NCBI GenBank assembly: GCA_021613335.1 | Contig: JAJTWR010000021.1 | Coordinates: 2,500,001-2,564,000 of the forward strand | Source: Whitmania pigra | Taxonomy: Eukaryota; Annelida; Clitellata; Hirudinida; Haemopidae | DNA length: 64,000 nt | Direction: 5' to 3' | Part shown: piece by piece, positions 32,801-42,171 of the stretch | How positions within the stretch are numbered: the first letter of the stretch is position 1 | Layout of the letters: the number at the start of each line of letters is the position of its first letter | Program-made: the position numbers and the translations under genes | Notes under the pieces: generated by a model | Seen by the model: only the letters and a program-made list of their open reading frames with translations | Databases searched by the model: none | Told to the model about the DNA's origin: nothing

Positions 32801-35109
32801 CGCCATACAAATAAGCTATTTATAATTATTATTATTATATTATTATTATTATTATTAATATTAAAAGTATAATTTAGGGGATAATGCACTCAATAGCACT
32901 CACTTGAGATAGTCCTAGATGGTGTAAGATGCTTTCTGTTATGAAGATGAGATTTCCTGTATTACTGAGTACCATCACAAAGCCATTAAGAGCCTTGTAA
33001 TACAACTTATTCAATTTGTTCTCCAGTTCCACAGAGGGAAAGGTTTGAACTATTTTCTTTCTATCCAAAACTGTTTCAAATTAATAATTATGCCTGGTTT
33101 TTATCAATATTATCAATAGTTCAGATAACCGTTATATAATAATTAGGGCTGCAGATAGAATAATTGCGATTAGTCGCACGATTAAATTTTTAAATTATAG
33201 TTAACACATTTTTAATCACACTGTCTTATTTTACTATACATTTCCCAAAATTTTATTTTTACATAAAAAAAGTATTCATTAAAGTAATTTATAAAGTATT
33301 TTGTGACACACAGTCCACATTCAGCCAGCTATTGATTTCAATATGGCCAGATAGGGAAAATAACTGCTCATATGGCACTGTTGTTGCTGGAGGAGATAGG
33401 TATTTGGTTGCTGGTTCAGATCTATAAACTTCAGCAGCTAAAGCCTTCACTGCAGTAGATGATATTGATAGTCTTATTGTAGGATTTTGAGGCATTATTA
33501 TTGTCATATATTATTGATTATTATCTTAATCATGATAAATTGCAATTTTTCTGACATTGTTGAAAATCATAAGTAAAAGCCTTGGTGAACCAAACACATA
33601 TGCAGGGTCATGATCAGACAATCATGACATGAAAAAGATGGAATGTTGTTGGCAAAACAAGAAATGTACCTTTTTCCACCAAAGAAAAAGAATTGTGTAA
33701 CAGCAAGGCTCCAAAAGAGTTTCAATCATTTTTGTTTTTCCCACTTTGGGAGACACAGATTATGTTTATGATATGGATTGTCAAAAACGACTGCTGCTTT
33801 ATTTCTAATAAGCTGCCAGATCATTTGCAGGTTGGGCTTCCAAAGAGTGGAGACATCTTGTAACAGAGACTCAGATTTCTGGTTGAGTTTGCTTTGTTCA
33901 ATTTGAAGCTCCATGTCTTATAACTGAAATGGTCAACTATTTTTTGTGCTTTCATAAAGCAGCTTCTACATCAGATTCGTCAAGTGCCTTCATCAATGAT
34001 ACTTAAACTAGATTTTACATTATGTTGTAAGCTACAATGGAGTTTGATTTGAAAGTAAATTTGCCTCCCAAAATTGAACTACAAGTGTTACTTGCTTCCA
34101 TCTATCTTCATAAACAAAAAGAAAGTCAAAGGACAAAAAAACAGTTGATAATTTTTCAATGAAAATATTTGAAATTAAAAATTCATAAAATAACTCTATA
34201 AAAATAGAAAAAAATGCAATGAGTTAATCATTGCGCTAAATATTTTAACTCCAAAATTTTTGTAATGCATTAATCTCCCATTAACGCATATAAATGTGCA
34301 GCCCTAATAGTAATAATACATACTTTTTTTTACAAGCATTCACAGGCTCAAATGGATCAAAAATATTTTCCAAATAATAAATTTTTTACCTTTCAACATA
34401 GTAAAATAATTTTTTGATGTCATTATTGACTTCTGTCAATAAATTTCTATCTATTTTGCACCATAAAAACACATTTTCTAAATTTTTAATTAATTATAAA
34501 AAATTATCTTTCATCAAATGCATAAGTAACTTTTGAAACAATATTTACACAGCATACCAAAATTTAACTAAGTTTCACAATATGTTATGTGAGAAATCAG
34601 CAAAAATAGGTACTTTATCAATTTTGTTTCGTAGATTTTTATTAAACAAATAGTTACAAAACCCACATAATTACACATTTTGTATAAAAGGACAGCCCGA
34701 AGAGATATACTTCCACTAATGGGCTGCCTGTTACAAATGAGAAATATGCAAAGCTTGTATTTATACCAATTTTACCATGTAACAAAAATAATCTTGAGTT
34801 ATGTTTATGAAAACATACAGTAGCATGAATCGGAGACGACATTCACACAATTAAATTAGGATTTAAAATAGGCTAAAAACACTAAATCCATTTCATGTGA
34901 TCCAAAAATTGTGAATGTTACCGTTTTCACAAAACTTTCTAATTTTGAGATGTGTAATTGCCAGCCTGATGACTGATGCCTTATCCATTTGAGATAGTAG
35001 ACCATAATTAACAGGAATTTCTTTGGACAGACTGGAGAAGATTTCAGTTTCTCTACTTCTTCTTGTTCTGGCAGCATCTCTTGATTTTTCCTTTCTTTTC
35101 TCCAAATTC
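25609..35109 (-). CDS. HIF1A-like: Hypoxia-inducible factor alpha homologue (11 coding exons)
   Basis: Oxygen-regulated bHLH-PAS transcription factor that pairs with ARNT. Exons (high to low): 34922-35109, 32904-33070, 30775-30928, 30624-30715, 30347-30552, 29854-29960, 28233-28380, 27357-27813, 27064-27272, 26671-26867, 25609-25793. All splice phases agree and every exon is open; total about 703 codons plus the missing or alternative start. Landmarks: RKEKSRDAARTRRS (bHLH), FDFIHPCDH (PAS-A), DFFMRMRC, MDMKFIYCDD, LIGTCLYEFHHALD, SKGQSVTGLYRFLAKSGGYA (PAS-B), DEMRAPFIPMDD (prolyl-hydroxylation degron). It is HIF rather than SIM/NPAS because of ETEIF in the bHLH and the degron. Nested hAT and LINE insertions all fall in introns. 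A first exon upstream of 35109 is not identified; an in-frame ATG at 35135 could be an alternative start. Confidence 0.92.
27064..27272 (-). CDS. HIF1A-like: HIF-alpha exon: C-terminal oxygen-dependent degron
   Basis: DEMRAPFIPMDDLIF corresponds to the C-terminal degron (LAPYIPMDDDF in vertebrates, MRAPYIP-type in arthropods); the Pro in RAP is the expected prolyl hydroxylase target bound by VHL after hydroxylation. Upstream SASLFKLLKEFDVNFYILRS has no family counterpart that I recognise. Ends GATGG, phase 2, joining C from 26867. Confidence 0.9.
27357..27813 (-). CDS. HIF1A-like: HIF-alpha exon: linker with N-terminal degron-like motif lacking proline
   Basis: 457 bp, acidic linker after PAS-B (GILCAEEILGMVQQPIFKSL at its start). 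Near 27480-27510 it encodes LNSAKSAGETFVIL. In vertebrate HIF the N-terminal oxygen-dependent degron reads LAPAAGDTIISL with the hydroxylated Pro after LA; here the aligned codon is AAG (Lys). The acceptor at 27814 (TTTAAAG) was chosen because it alone keeps phase with the PAS-B exon and gives VVTGI. Confidence 0.85.
28233..29960 (-). CDS. HIF1A-like: HIF-alpha exons: PAS-B core
   Basis: Exons 29854-29960 (ICSLLGYSPEQLIGTCLYEF and HHALD) and 28233-28380 (LFSKGQSVTGLYRFLAKSGG, YAWVETQASLV, PQSVICINSVV). The 148-bp second exon, its phases and the VVTG junction to the next exon match the family closely. The intron between holds a + strand hAT element (28545-29717). Confidence 0.9.
28545..29717 (+). 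mobile_element. hAT element (TAGGKCTGCAG ends) with transposase remnant, in HIF intron
   Basis: Left end TAGGTCTGCAGATTTATAGG and right end (inverted) TATGGCTGCAGAAGTAG share the TAGGGCTGCA terminus of the hAT at 33144-34306. Between them + strand codons read VTDEGLQDVMCTAANNQSYD, then WGIYDKVTTLATDNARNVTD and HMPCVANCLQLSIRKA. This is the hAT core with TDNAxN and CxAxxLQLxI in order. Multiple stops; C-terminal dimerisation region not seen. No matching 8-bp duplication. Confidence 0.75.
30347..30715 (-). CDS. HIF1A-like: HIF-alpha exons: PAS-A end and PAS-B start
   Basis: Two exons, 30624-30715 and 30347-30552. The first ends SLSLKTNAYK and the second begins VIHCSGFLIPCAP, reproducing the family's (S)AxWKVLHCxG across the junction. 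The second continues VMECDSILHPSN, IRLDSRSFISHHTMDMKF and IYCDD, the PAS-B entry. Both introns are short with normal GT-AG borders (donors GTTTGT and GTAAGC). Confidence 0.88.
30775..30928 (-). CDS. HIF1A-like: HIF-alpha exon: PAS-A FDFIHPCDH block
   Basis: VDLLGQSVFDFIHPCDHSDL then RDICGINKSNSSSDVT. The longer loop after HPCDH (SSSDVTKSLSAISSMPLLSL) replaces the short charged loop of vertebrate proteins. Donor GTTTAT, phase 1, joins G to GA of the 30715 exon. Confidence 0.88.
31460..32835 (+). mobile_element. L2-like LINE, internally deleted, in HIF intron
   Basis: Begins with endonuclease-like LGLLNARSDVNKAALI and DILALTET (31465-31560), then jumps to RT: SNYIPISTISKLLERLALSR, GLDLAAAFDTINHSILLDRL (31780-31830), GVPQGSILGPLLF (31915-31955), YADDKSLYSV with Ala-Asp-Asp intact behind an in-frame stop (32010-32040), and RT thumb (LDYCNSLLYGA at 32355). 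The 3' UTR ends in a hairpin AAGGCGCC...AAGGCGCC (32766-32801) and a TTATTATTATTA microsatellite-type tail, as in L2 elements. Stops and frameshifts make it inactive. Confidence 0.85.
32766..32835 (+). repeat. L2-like LINE 3' terminal hairpin and TTA repeat
   Basis: AAGGCGCCTCTGACGCTAGG, CTTAAGGCGCCATACAAATA, then ATTATTATTAT. The first 40 bases are shared with the ends of SINE family A (5585-5625 and 6190-6230). Confidence 0.85.
32904..33070 (-). CDS. HIF1A-like: HIF-alpha exon: start of PAS-A
   Basis: ALNGFVMVLSNTGNLIFITE and HHLGLSQ correspond to the first PAS-A strands (xLxGFVMVLSxDGxMIYLSE...YLGLxQ). Ends at donor GTGAGT in phase 0. The intron to the next exon (30929-32903) hosts an L2-like LINE. 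Confidence 0.9.
33144..34306 (-). mobile_element. hAT element (TAGGGCTGCA ends) in HIF intron
   Basis: Ends TAGGGCTGCAGAT and (inverted) ATGTGCAGCCCTA; flanks ATAATAAT (33136-33143) and ATAGTAAT (34307-34314) match at 7 of 8 positions, as an aged hAT target duplication. - strand coding relics: SLLQDVSTLWKPNLQMIWQL (33780-33850; hAT QDVxTRWNSxxxML) and ATKYLSPPATTVPYEQLFSL (33340-33410; C-terminal SVPxERxFS block). Core in between is missing. Confidence 0.85.
34630..34770 (-). mobile_element. LINE 3' tail related to 120-240
   Basis: AAGGACAGCCCGAAGAGATA, TACTTCCACTAATGGGCTGC and CCT form an inverted pair (GGCAGCCC/GGGCTGCC type) and resemble GGGCCAGCCTTAAGGAAG...ACTTCCACTGTCAG near 210. Preceded by TTTTTATTAAACAAAT, consistent with a reversed poly-A tail. 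Confidence 0.5.
34922..35109 (-). CDS. HIF1A-like: HIF-alpha exon: bHLH DNA-binding domain
   Basis: NLEKRKEKSRDAARTRRSRE contains the basic region that contacts the hypoxia-response element; IFSSLSKEIPVNYGLLSQMD and KASVIRLAITHLKIRKF are helix 1 and helix 2. Acceptor TATTATAG at 35110, donor GTAACA after 34922, phase 1. If the acceptor is not used, translation could begin at the in-frame ATG 26 bases upstream (35133-35135), adding MSEILLYYR. Confidence 0.92.
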
Positions 35110-35463
35110 CTATAATATAATAAAATCTCAGACATTCCAATTAATCAGATTTTAAAAATTCTGAAATCAGATTTATAGCAATGTAACCACTAATAAAATC
35201 TCGTAATAATCTCTTTTTGCTTAATAATTTATAAAAGGGAAGTTGCAGAAGCGTTTCAGTGCATAAAAAAAGGCACTAAACCAAAGATTCAGATTAAGAA
35301 TTTAAAAATAAAATTTCATAAATTTTGGCAAATCTTAAATTTGTATTACTAAATCAGAAGTTATTTTAGATTCAAAAATTTGTTCAATATTAAATGTAAA
35401 AGCTAATATTTTCACCAAAGTTACCATCACACATGTATATATCGGATTTCTACGCCATACCGT

Positions 35464-36290
35464 GGATAAAAAATACATGTCATACATATTCTGGTAGATA
35501 TTTTTTAGGGGAATTTTATTATTTAACTATTTTGGATAGCGCACACAGGGATCTATCATAAGTTCCGCTTCAAAGGTTTTAGACGTTAATTAATAATAGT
35601 TCCCGATTTTTTATTTTTTTGGGAATACTCGTCCCTGGTTGTTTGATCTTTCTTTTATTTTTTAAAGCAATCGGCATTGCTGTATCTGCATCGGTTGATT
35701 TTTAATCGACTATATTATAGGACCACATCTCAGGGGCTGGGTGCGGGGGCAGCTCTAAATCATTCAAAAAGCTGAATAAAAATAGTTCCCGAATTTTAAT
35801 AAACTTTCAAGAAGTAAACCCTGGCTCTCTAAGTTGTAATCTATATTTTAAAATAGTTGTTGTATTTTTAACTGGGTTGGTTGATTGATAATCGCCTTTT
35901 TCGTGCTCCATTAGTCGCAAATCTTCTAATTTCGCCCAAGTTGTTTTGATTTTATCGGAAGCTTTTTCGACCCCGTCCCTGGGGATTAAAAATACATGTT
36001 ATACATATTCTGATAGATATTTTTCAGGAGAATTCAAATATGTAAGTGACTTGACTAGCGCACACAGGGATCTACCCTAAAAAAATCTTCAAAGTTTTCA
36101 AGCATTAATTAAAAATAGTTCCCGATTTTTTAATTTTTTTTGAATGCTCATCCCTGGCACTTTGATCCTTTCTCTATTTTATAAAACAATCCGCACATTT
36201 TTAGCTCTAGCGGTTGATTTTTAATCGACTTTACAAAATACCCCTGAAAAGGGGCTAGAAAAGGGGCAGTTATCACACTCGTATGTGATT
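35464..36290. repeat. Diverged tandem duplication, period ~519 bp
   Basis: Blocks at 35464 and 35983 share, in order, AAAAATACATGTYATACATA, AGCGCACACAGGGATCTA, AATAGTTCCCGATTTTTTA, GCTCRTCCCTGG and GGTTGATTTTTAATCGACT. No coding content. Function unknown; lies upstream of the first HIF-alpha exon found. Confidence 0.8.
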
Positions 36291-36426
36291 GACTAATATT
36301 TTTAGCTTGTATACGAGGTAAGCGCATTTTTTTGGTAATGTTCCACAATTGGTTCTCCTCAGTGCACAATGAATGAAAATTGATTTAGGTTCAAATTCAA
36401 AATATAGTTTCAAATATATTATTTGT

Positions 36427-36590
36427 AAAAGTTCATGTTATTTTTCACTTTACAAAAAAGCAATAGCTGATATAAAGCCTAATTAATTATGCTTATTAAT
36501 TATAATTATGATTAACCTGTCCTACATCAATTTTGTTTAGAAACTGTAAATTTGTTTGAGGTTTTACTTAGAATTTTTTTCAATTTGAAA
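36427..36590 (+). repeat. Direct repeat copy 1 (partner 40090-40245)
   Basis: TTCATGTTATTT...CACTTTACAAA, GATATAAAGCCTAATTAATT, CCTGTCCTACATCAATTTTG. The partner 3.66 kb downstream keeps the same order with ~85% identity by eye. The pair brackets the piggyBac-like and the second transposase remnant. Confidence 0.65.
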
Positions 36591-36599
36591 TTTGTTCAG

Positions 36600-37320
36600 G
36601 GGAGGGGGATACACAGGTTCAAACCCTCCTTCAACGTGGCTCAGCCAGTTCATGTGTTTAGCAAAGTACCTTATCTTGCTAATACTAAGATGGCCAAAGT
36701 GAAGCATCTGTATGGCTGGTTGAACAGTACATTACTAAACTATGGTGTTTTCACTCACATCAGTATTGATGCAATCATAATACAATGTTATGGGCATTTT
36801 GTTGAAACAAAATATTCAAAATAGAGATACAATTTAGATACAAGGTCTGGATAATATGTGGTTTAATGGCATAAATATATAGTGGGAAAAGTGATAGATT
36901 GGAGAATCTAAATTATGTGTCCTACTTGGGTGGAGTCAACCTGATGGAATGCCTATTGTCAGCTTGTAGACTACTCATCAAGTCAAAAAATGGTGGTGGA
37001 ATTTATTTACAAATGCAATCAATATGGCAATTGTGACTGCGTGGAAGATCCATTATTTATCAAAGACACCCTTCGAATTTTGTCGCGACAACATCATCAG
37101 ACTACTCAAGGACCCATCATGCCAATGTTTCATTGAACCTTCATCCCCACTTCCTGCCTGTGTTCCTTTTAATGGCATTAAGCATTATGTACAGTCAACC
37201 AATTAAGGAAGATGTGTAGAATGTAATTGAAACACACATAAAACAGTGCTTGTATTGAGTGAAAAGACCTCATGAACACTGTTTACACCATTTCAAGTCA
37301 TGGCGTGAAAAAATAATGTC
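36600..37320 (+). pseudogene. piggyBac-like transposase remnant
   Basis: Codons around 36960-37090 read SSQKMVVEF / KKWWWNLFTNAINMAIVTAW then SKTPFEFCRDNIIRLL across frames. This corresponds to the piggyBac segment KKWWWPLFxxxxNxAxVNAWxL...LxFRRxxxxxL. Downstream (37205-37310) are broken Cys/His codons like those of the piggyBac C-terminal finger. The catalytic aspartates are not recognisable. Upstream 36600-36824 is open (YGWLNSTLLNYGVFTHISID) but not placed. Family call is moderate. Confidence 0.5.
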
Positions 37321-38139
37321 ACAAACTTATTCTCAATATACTAATCAATGTGGCGAAGTTGTTAAATTCTAGTTCAAATATGAGTCAATTAAATGCTTTT
37401 TTTATTCAAATTTTGCTTAGTTTTTGTTAATTTAGAGCTTGATTTTGTGCTGAGGACATGCACTGAGGAGAACTTCCCATTGTTCCATTTATATTTATAA
37501 AACATTTTGAATTCCAAATTTGTATGTTAATATATAAATGATCTTATTAGTTTCATGGGTCTGAAACATTTTTATATAGTCTTGGGAGGTAAAAAGTTAA
37601 TATATTGTCATATTGATTTTCAGTTATCTTGATCATCGGTTATCTCGCTTTTTGTTCAAACTATCAACAGCAGTAGACTTAACTAAATCTGAAGTTGAAC
37701 TGAATATCCAGCATCTGATTTGACCTTGAAAACATCTAACTAGATGTTAATCTCAAGTTTTAGTTTGGTTAAAGAAAACGGACAAAACTTTCCAGTGCCC
37801 CTAATATTTAAAATAATTACCAATCCTCAGAAGTTGTTCTTTTTAAGATGTTTAGTAATTCTGCTAATTTTCATTTAAACATGCTGATATTTATTGGTCA
37901 CTTGCTGAGGTCAAAATTTTCAATATTTGAATTTTTCTTAAAATTGTTTTTTTGTGACCGGACAATTTGTCGCAATAGAAATAGTTCAACTTAAAAGATC
38001 CCTAAATACGACTCAAATAGTCAGACTAAGACAAAACATTCATTTTAACATGCTTAGAAATAAAGTGGGAGAGTTAATAAAAATGTTATAGAAACTGATA
38101 TGTAGATATTTTAAATACTTTGATTTTAAATTTATAGTC
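37321..38139. other. Intergenic AT-rich DNA, nothing recognised
   Basis: No open frame of note, no paired termini found. Confidence 0.4.
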
Positions 38140-38316
38140 TTTAAAATGATTTCGTGATTTTTAGATAAGAAAGAAATCTTAATTCATCAAAAAATTAATT
38201 GAAATAACAAACCAAATCACACAAAAACAATGATTTCAATTCAAAATAAAAAAAAATCACAGAAAGGATTCAATTTCATGATTTGAAATCATTTGATTTG
38301 AAATAGTATCCATCAG
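38140..38316. mobile_element. Solo right end of the CAGTGATGGGTAA-type hAT
   Basis: TTTCATGATTTGAAATCATT, TGATTTGAAATAGTATCCAT and CAGTG correspond to TGATTTTAAATCACTTGATT...TTACCCATCACTG of the element at 5698-6742, with the same crowd of AAATCA motifs upstream. Confidence 0.7.
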
Positions 38317-38451
38317 TGTCATGGTATTCCCCAGGACTCAACTCAGCCACTACTCCTAACATGATGCTTGATGTGCGTATAAGTAATGTGGAGCTTGTGG
38401 ATTGCCGTTAAAGATGATTGGCTGAGGGACATGTCATGTGAGCTTCACAAG

Positions 38452-38510
38452 AGTTCTAGAAAGTTCTAGAGAATATGGAAATTTCCAGGAGTTCAGGATA
38501 GTATATATGG
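38452..38510 (+). promoter_or_regulatory. Heat-shock-element-like array plus TATA box
   Basis: AGTTCTAGAAAGTTCTAGAG (38453-38472) is four alternating TTC/GAA pentamers (the last one GAG), the form bound by heat-shock factor. TATATAT follows at 38503-38509, about 30 bp from the array's end, in the spacing of a core promoter. The surrounding block (38330-38640) has LTR-like composition but no second copy was found. Confidence 0.55.
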
Positions 38511-38779
38511 GCAGATGCCATATTGATATTTAGAGTTAATTTAGTATTGTTTCAGATTGTCACTTGGACATTCGTGTCGTTTAATTACTGACTATCCTCC
38601 AGTGAGGACTGTTTCATAGCTAGCCTGCGACGAATTGTCCTAGAACCCGTTTTTTTGGTCAAATTTGCATCAATGAACTAAAACAAATTGCTGATTAAGC
38701 ATTTTCAGCACTCTAACATATGTTAATATGCTCTTAGTGATCATAATAATTTGAGCATCCTTTAATCCAATTATGAACC

Positions 38780-39790
38780 ATTAACAGTGAACTGGGATGG
38801 AAATATGTTGTTTGCTTTAATGCCAAAGAAACAAGTTTGTTTTGCTATTCTGGTACCAGGAGATAGAATGGTGAAATTTTTTGGGCACCAAAATTTCCAA
38901 ATAGAGCTGGACAGGCAGAAGCAACAGTGGTTTTTAATCTCTTTGGAAAGAAAAATTGCCATTCAAACCATTGATGTGTTTTAGAGCCAACAACACAAAG
39001 CTCAAATGGCCGCATGCCTACTTCTGGAACAAAAAAGCTTGTCAGAAATCTGATCAGCTTGGTATATACGCATCACATAATGGAACTAATTGTTGCAATG
39101 GTGTTTGAAATAATGATGAGACCATCTAACAAACCAAGCATAAAGGTTGTTCCAGAGATTCAGTGAGTATTGGAGTTCAATTCACAAGCTTAGGTATGAA
39201 AGTGAACTGGATGTAGATGTCATTGCATCTGCCCTCATGACAGTTATGTTTATTAGCTTCATTTGGCATCAACTAACAGAATTTCAGTCCAAAGACATCA
39301 TCATGAGCTTTTTCAGTCATGGCTGTTATTACTCGGAGCTGAGCTCAGTGGAAGCATACTCATTCAGGCTCCCAGATCATGCCATTGGGCATGTTGGATG
39401 GCAAAACTAATTCAAAGTCTTAAAATTTACTACATGAGCTGCCATCTCTTGGTTGTTTCATTTTTGTAATGAATGTCTGGGGCCTGGTTTACATTTCATA
39501 TTCTGTGAGTTAGAAAGTTAAAAAAATAAATAAAGCTTTAGCTAATGGGCAATTAAGTCATTATCTGGACATATGTGGGATTTGAGTGAGGTCATAGTCA
39601 GTTTAGCATTCTCTGACTCAGATGAAATCAGCTGTGGTCATGGCACTGCAGAAAAAGGAATGGCTTTAATTAAAGAGTTCAGTGGGGTTCTAACTCAAGA
39701 CGAACAGAAACAGTTACTGTTATAAGTTATAGAGAAACATTGCAATGACTGCAAATCCTAACAAGTCCACTCTCATTGCTGCAACAACAG
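38780..39790 (+). pseudogene. Transposase-like protein of a multi-copy metazoan family, decayed
   Basis: NWDGNMLFALMPKKQ...FAILVPGDRMVKFFG then, in another frame, LVYTHHIMELIVAMVFE and FQRFSEYWSSIH. This follows a recurrent repeat-encoded protein with layout HWDGKLLPxLxGxxxVDRLPVLxSG...LLGVPK...CRHHIMELxxxxVF...FKRFQxxWPxI. At least three frame changes. 39590-39730 (FSDSDEISC...MALIKEF) may be its continuation. The superfamily name is not known to me. Confidence 0.5.
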
Positions 39791-39799
39791 GTCCGACAA

Positions 39800-41640
39800 G
39801 GATCATAGACACTAAATTTTCAGACATATCAAGAAATAATACACATTAATAGATAATAATAGACATAAATAGCATGACATCCTAAGTGATTTAAAGTGAC
39901 TGCTTGGAACAGTTAATTCTTTCTGAAGACAATTATGTCAGTCAACAATTCAACCTAAGCACAAGACCAACAGTAAGACTTTCTTTTTTATGGTATGAAC
40001 ACATTTGGGGGTAGTAAAAGAAATTTTGAGTGGCACCCTAATCCAGGGCCATATTTAGATATTGATTATGTGGGGTTTAAATATTTTATTTGTAAAAATT
40101 CATGTTATTTACTTTACAAACAATAGTTGGTATAAAGCCTAATCAATTACTTTTAATTAATTACTTACTTGTCCTACATCAAATTTGTTTAAAAGTTGTA
40201 AATTTGTATGAGGATTTATATTTAATTTTTTCACTTTTAATTATTTTGGAGGATGGTTAAACCCTTAAAACGTACCCTATTACTGCATCTTTTTAAAAAT
40301 GTGACACTAAAAAATACACCCTTAAATAAGGTGATTCACATGGCTGTCTCCTACAAACAATGAAATTCATTTCATGCCATAAATTCATAGAAGACTTCAG
40401 AGCTCAAATGTCTATGGATATTTTGAGCAGTCATTGGAAGGCCATAGTTTAATTCAGGCACAGGCCCCAAAAAGATAACCAACATAATAGATTGTAAATT
40501 TATATTTGATGAATTAAGTTTTGATATTGACCATGAAACTCCAATCAATATAATATAATTGATGCAACTTCAAAAAATAAATTATAAAATTCAATTATCA
40601 AGATTTGGGATCATGAATCCAAAATGCTCCAAACTTCATGTTTTGCTTTGATAATACTTGAGACATTTATAATGCTTCCAAAATCTTTAAAATGTTTAAA
40701 ATAAGGCTATTGTTTCAGTACCTAACTCTTAATGATGTTACAAACACTTAACTTTACCTATTGTAAAAGTGCATATTTATAAATACTATGTGCAAATTCA
40801 AAGCACATGTATGTGTAATTGCAAATGATGTTTAAACCAAAGATTTCTGACAAAAGATCTCATGACATGGTCAGATTGTAAAAAAAAATACTTTCAATGC
40901 TCTTTTTATAAACCTTATATGTAAGCGAATTTTTTTCAATTAAAACATCACTGCGAAGGTATACAAAAAATATATATAAAATAGAGATATGGCCCATGCA
41001 TAGTGATTATTTTTCCAGGCACGAGTTTGCTGAACCACAATTTCCATTACATACAATACATCAATTATTTCGTTTATCTACCTGAAGTACATAGAAACAT
41101 CTGCAAGTGTTTAAAAAACATACTAATTACAGTTTGGAAACTATAGAATAAAAAAAATATCCAAAATCCTTGAAATCCAAAATCACCATCTAAAAAATTT
41201 AGCAATGGTTAACTGTAATTACTTACCGTCTTTTCAATTTTGTTTTAATCCCAAAACCCATCGATACAACTACTAGCCAAATTTCTAAGCTCCCGAGTCA
41301 AAAACGTCAACACTCCGCATTAATGGCAGACACCCTCAAATTAAAATACAACATTCTCACTATTTTAAAAAAATTAATTTATTAGAATAGTTGATGTTTA
41401 ATTAACATTTTACAAATTTTATTTAGTTTCTAAATTAACAAAATTTTCCATAGAAATAAATTGACTATTGTTTACCGACAAGCACGTAAGGAGTTTTTCG
41501 CAGCAGTGATCTGTCTCATCAATTATTCATCTAGGTCAAGAGCACTCTCAATCAGGAAGAGCTGAATATTAATGAGGAATCGATGCTTTGTGTTATAGTG
41601 TCTGTGGAACACTGCGTTCGCGTCGGGTTTGGTATAGTGC
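39800..41640. other. Intergenic AT-rich DNA with second direct-repeat copy
   Basis: Contains 40090-40245, the partner of 36427-36590. Otherwise no gene, no paired termini and no known repeat recognised. Confidence 0.45.
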
Positions 41641-41647
41641 AGGGGTC

Positions 41648-41707
41648 TCCAAACTTTTCAGCCTGAGGGTCGCATTAACTATCAAACGTAGTTTGGGGGC
41701 CGACTAC
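41648..41707 (+). mobile_element. hAT-type left end, interrupted by the TRIM
   Basis: GCAGGGGTCTCCAAACTTTT, GAGGGTCGCATTAACTATC and GGGGGCCG are typical of hAT-derived short elements. The sequence resumes at 43343 (ACAATCAGGGTCCAAAC). A GTTTGGAGACCCTG end at 52436 is the inverted form, but too far away to be proven the same copy. Confidence 0.55.
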
Positions 41708-42155
41708 TGTTGGACACTGAACTTCGTCCTACTTGCATCATCACACACAAACTCCAGGCGCACAACACTAGGAACGTCGGACACAGAACTTCGGCCCACA
41801 ACTCCGCCAGGCCACAAACGTGCAGGACAGCAACAGTGACTCAGCGCATAGCAGTGGACTCCTTTGTTTGAAGTCCTAGCGAAAGTCTATTTAAACAACA
41901 GCAGGAGACTCTCGTCAGACCGTCCTAATCATCTAGTTATGAAATGGACGTTAATAAATAACCAACCACCAACCAACCAACTCTCGTCAGCTCGCCTCGT
42001 TCGTCTCCAACTTCGCTTGGTTTTGACTCATTCCTCGTTTCTGCTTGGCCGCATCGGCTCTTGTCTCGATGGGCTCTCGACGCTTGTCTCCGGACTCTAT
42101 CTCGTGTTTGTTAATAAATCTCTGTTAGTTTTATGTTGCAGTTACGTACGCAACA
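41708..42155 (+). repeat. TRIM 5' LTR, carrying a SINE tail
   Basis: 374 bp of LTR plus the 61-bp insert and its duplicated target. An AATAAA at 42111-42116 precedes the R/U5-like GTTGCAGTTACGTACGC. Confidence 0.9.
41919..41979 (+). mobile_element. SINE family B tail inserted in the TRIM 5' LTR
   Basis: ACCGTCCTAATCATCTAGTT...GGACGTTAATAAATAACC, flanked by an 11-bp duplication ACTCTCGTCAG (41908-41918 and 41980-41990). Absent from the 3' LTR, so it arrived after the TRIM. Confidence 0.9.
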
Positions 42156-42158
42156 AAT

Positions 42159-42171
42159 TGGTGACCCCGTC
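42159..42171 (+). promoter_or_regulatory. TRIM primer-binding site, tRNA-Trp type
   Basis: TGGTGACCCCGTC, complementary to the 3' end GGGGTCACCA of animal tRNA-Trp. Confidence 0.75.

Noticed and set aside
34856..35140. 94-codon frame MECLRFYYIIG... as the bHLH coding frame
   Set aside because: The adjacent frame (34893-35135) carries the bHLH sequence; this one is a shadow.
36148..36369. Open frame starting MCTEENQLW considered as the first HIF-alpha exon
   Set aside because: No donor gives phase 2 needed by the bHLH exon; it lies in the tandem-duplicated non-coding block.
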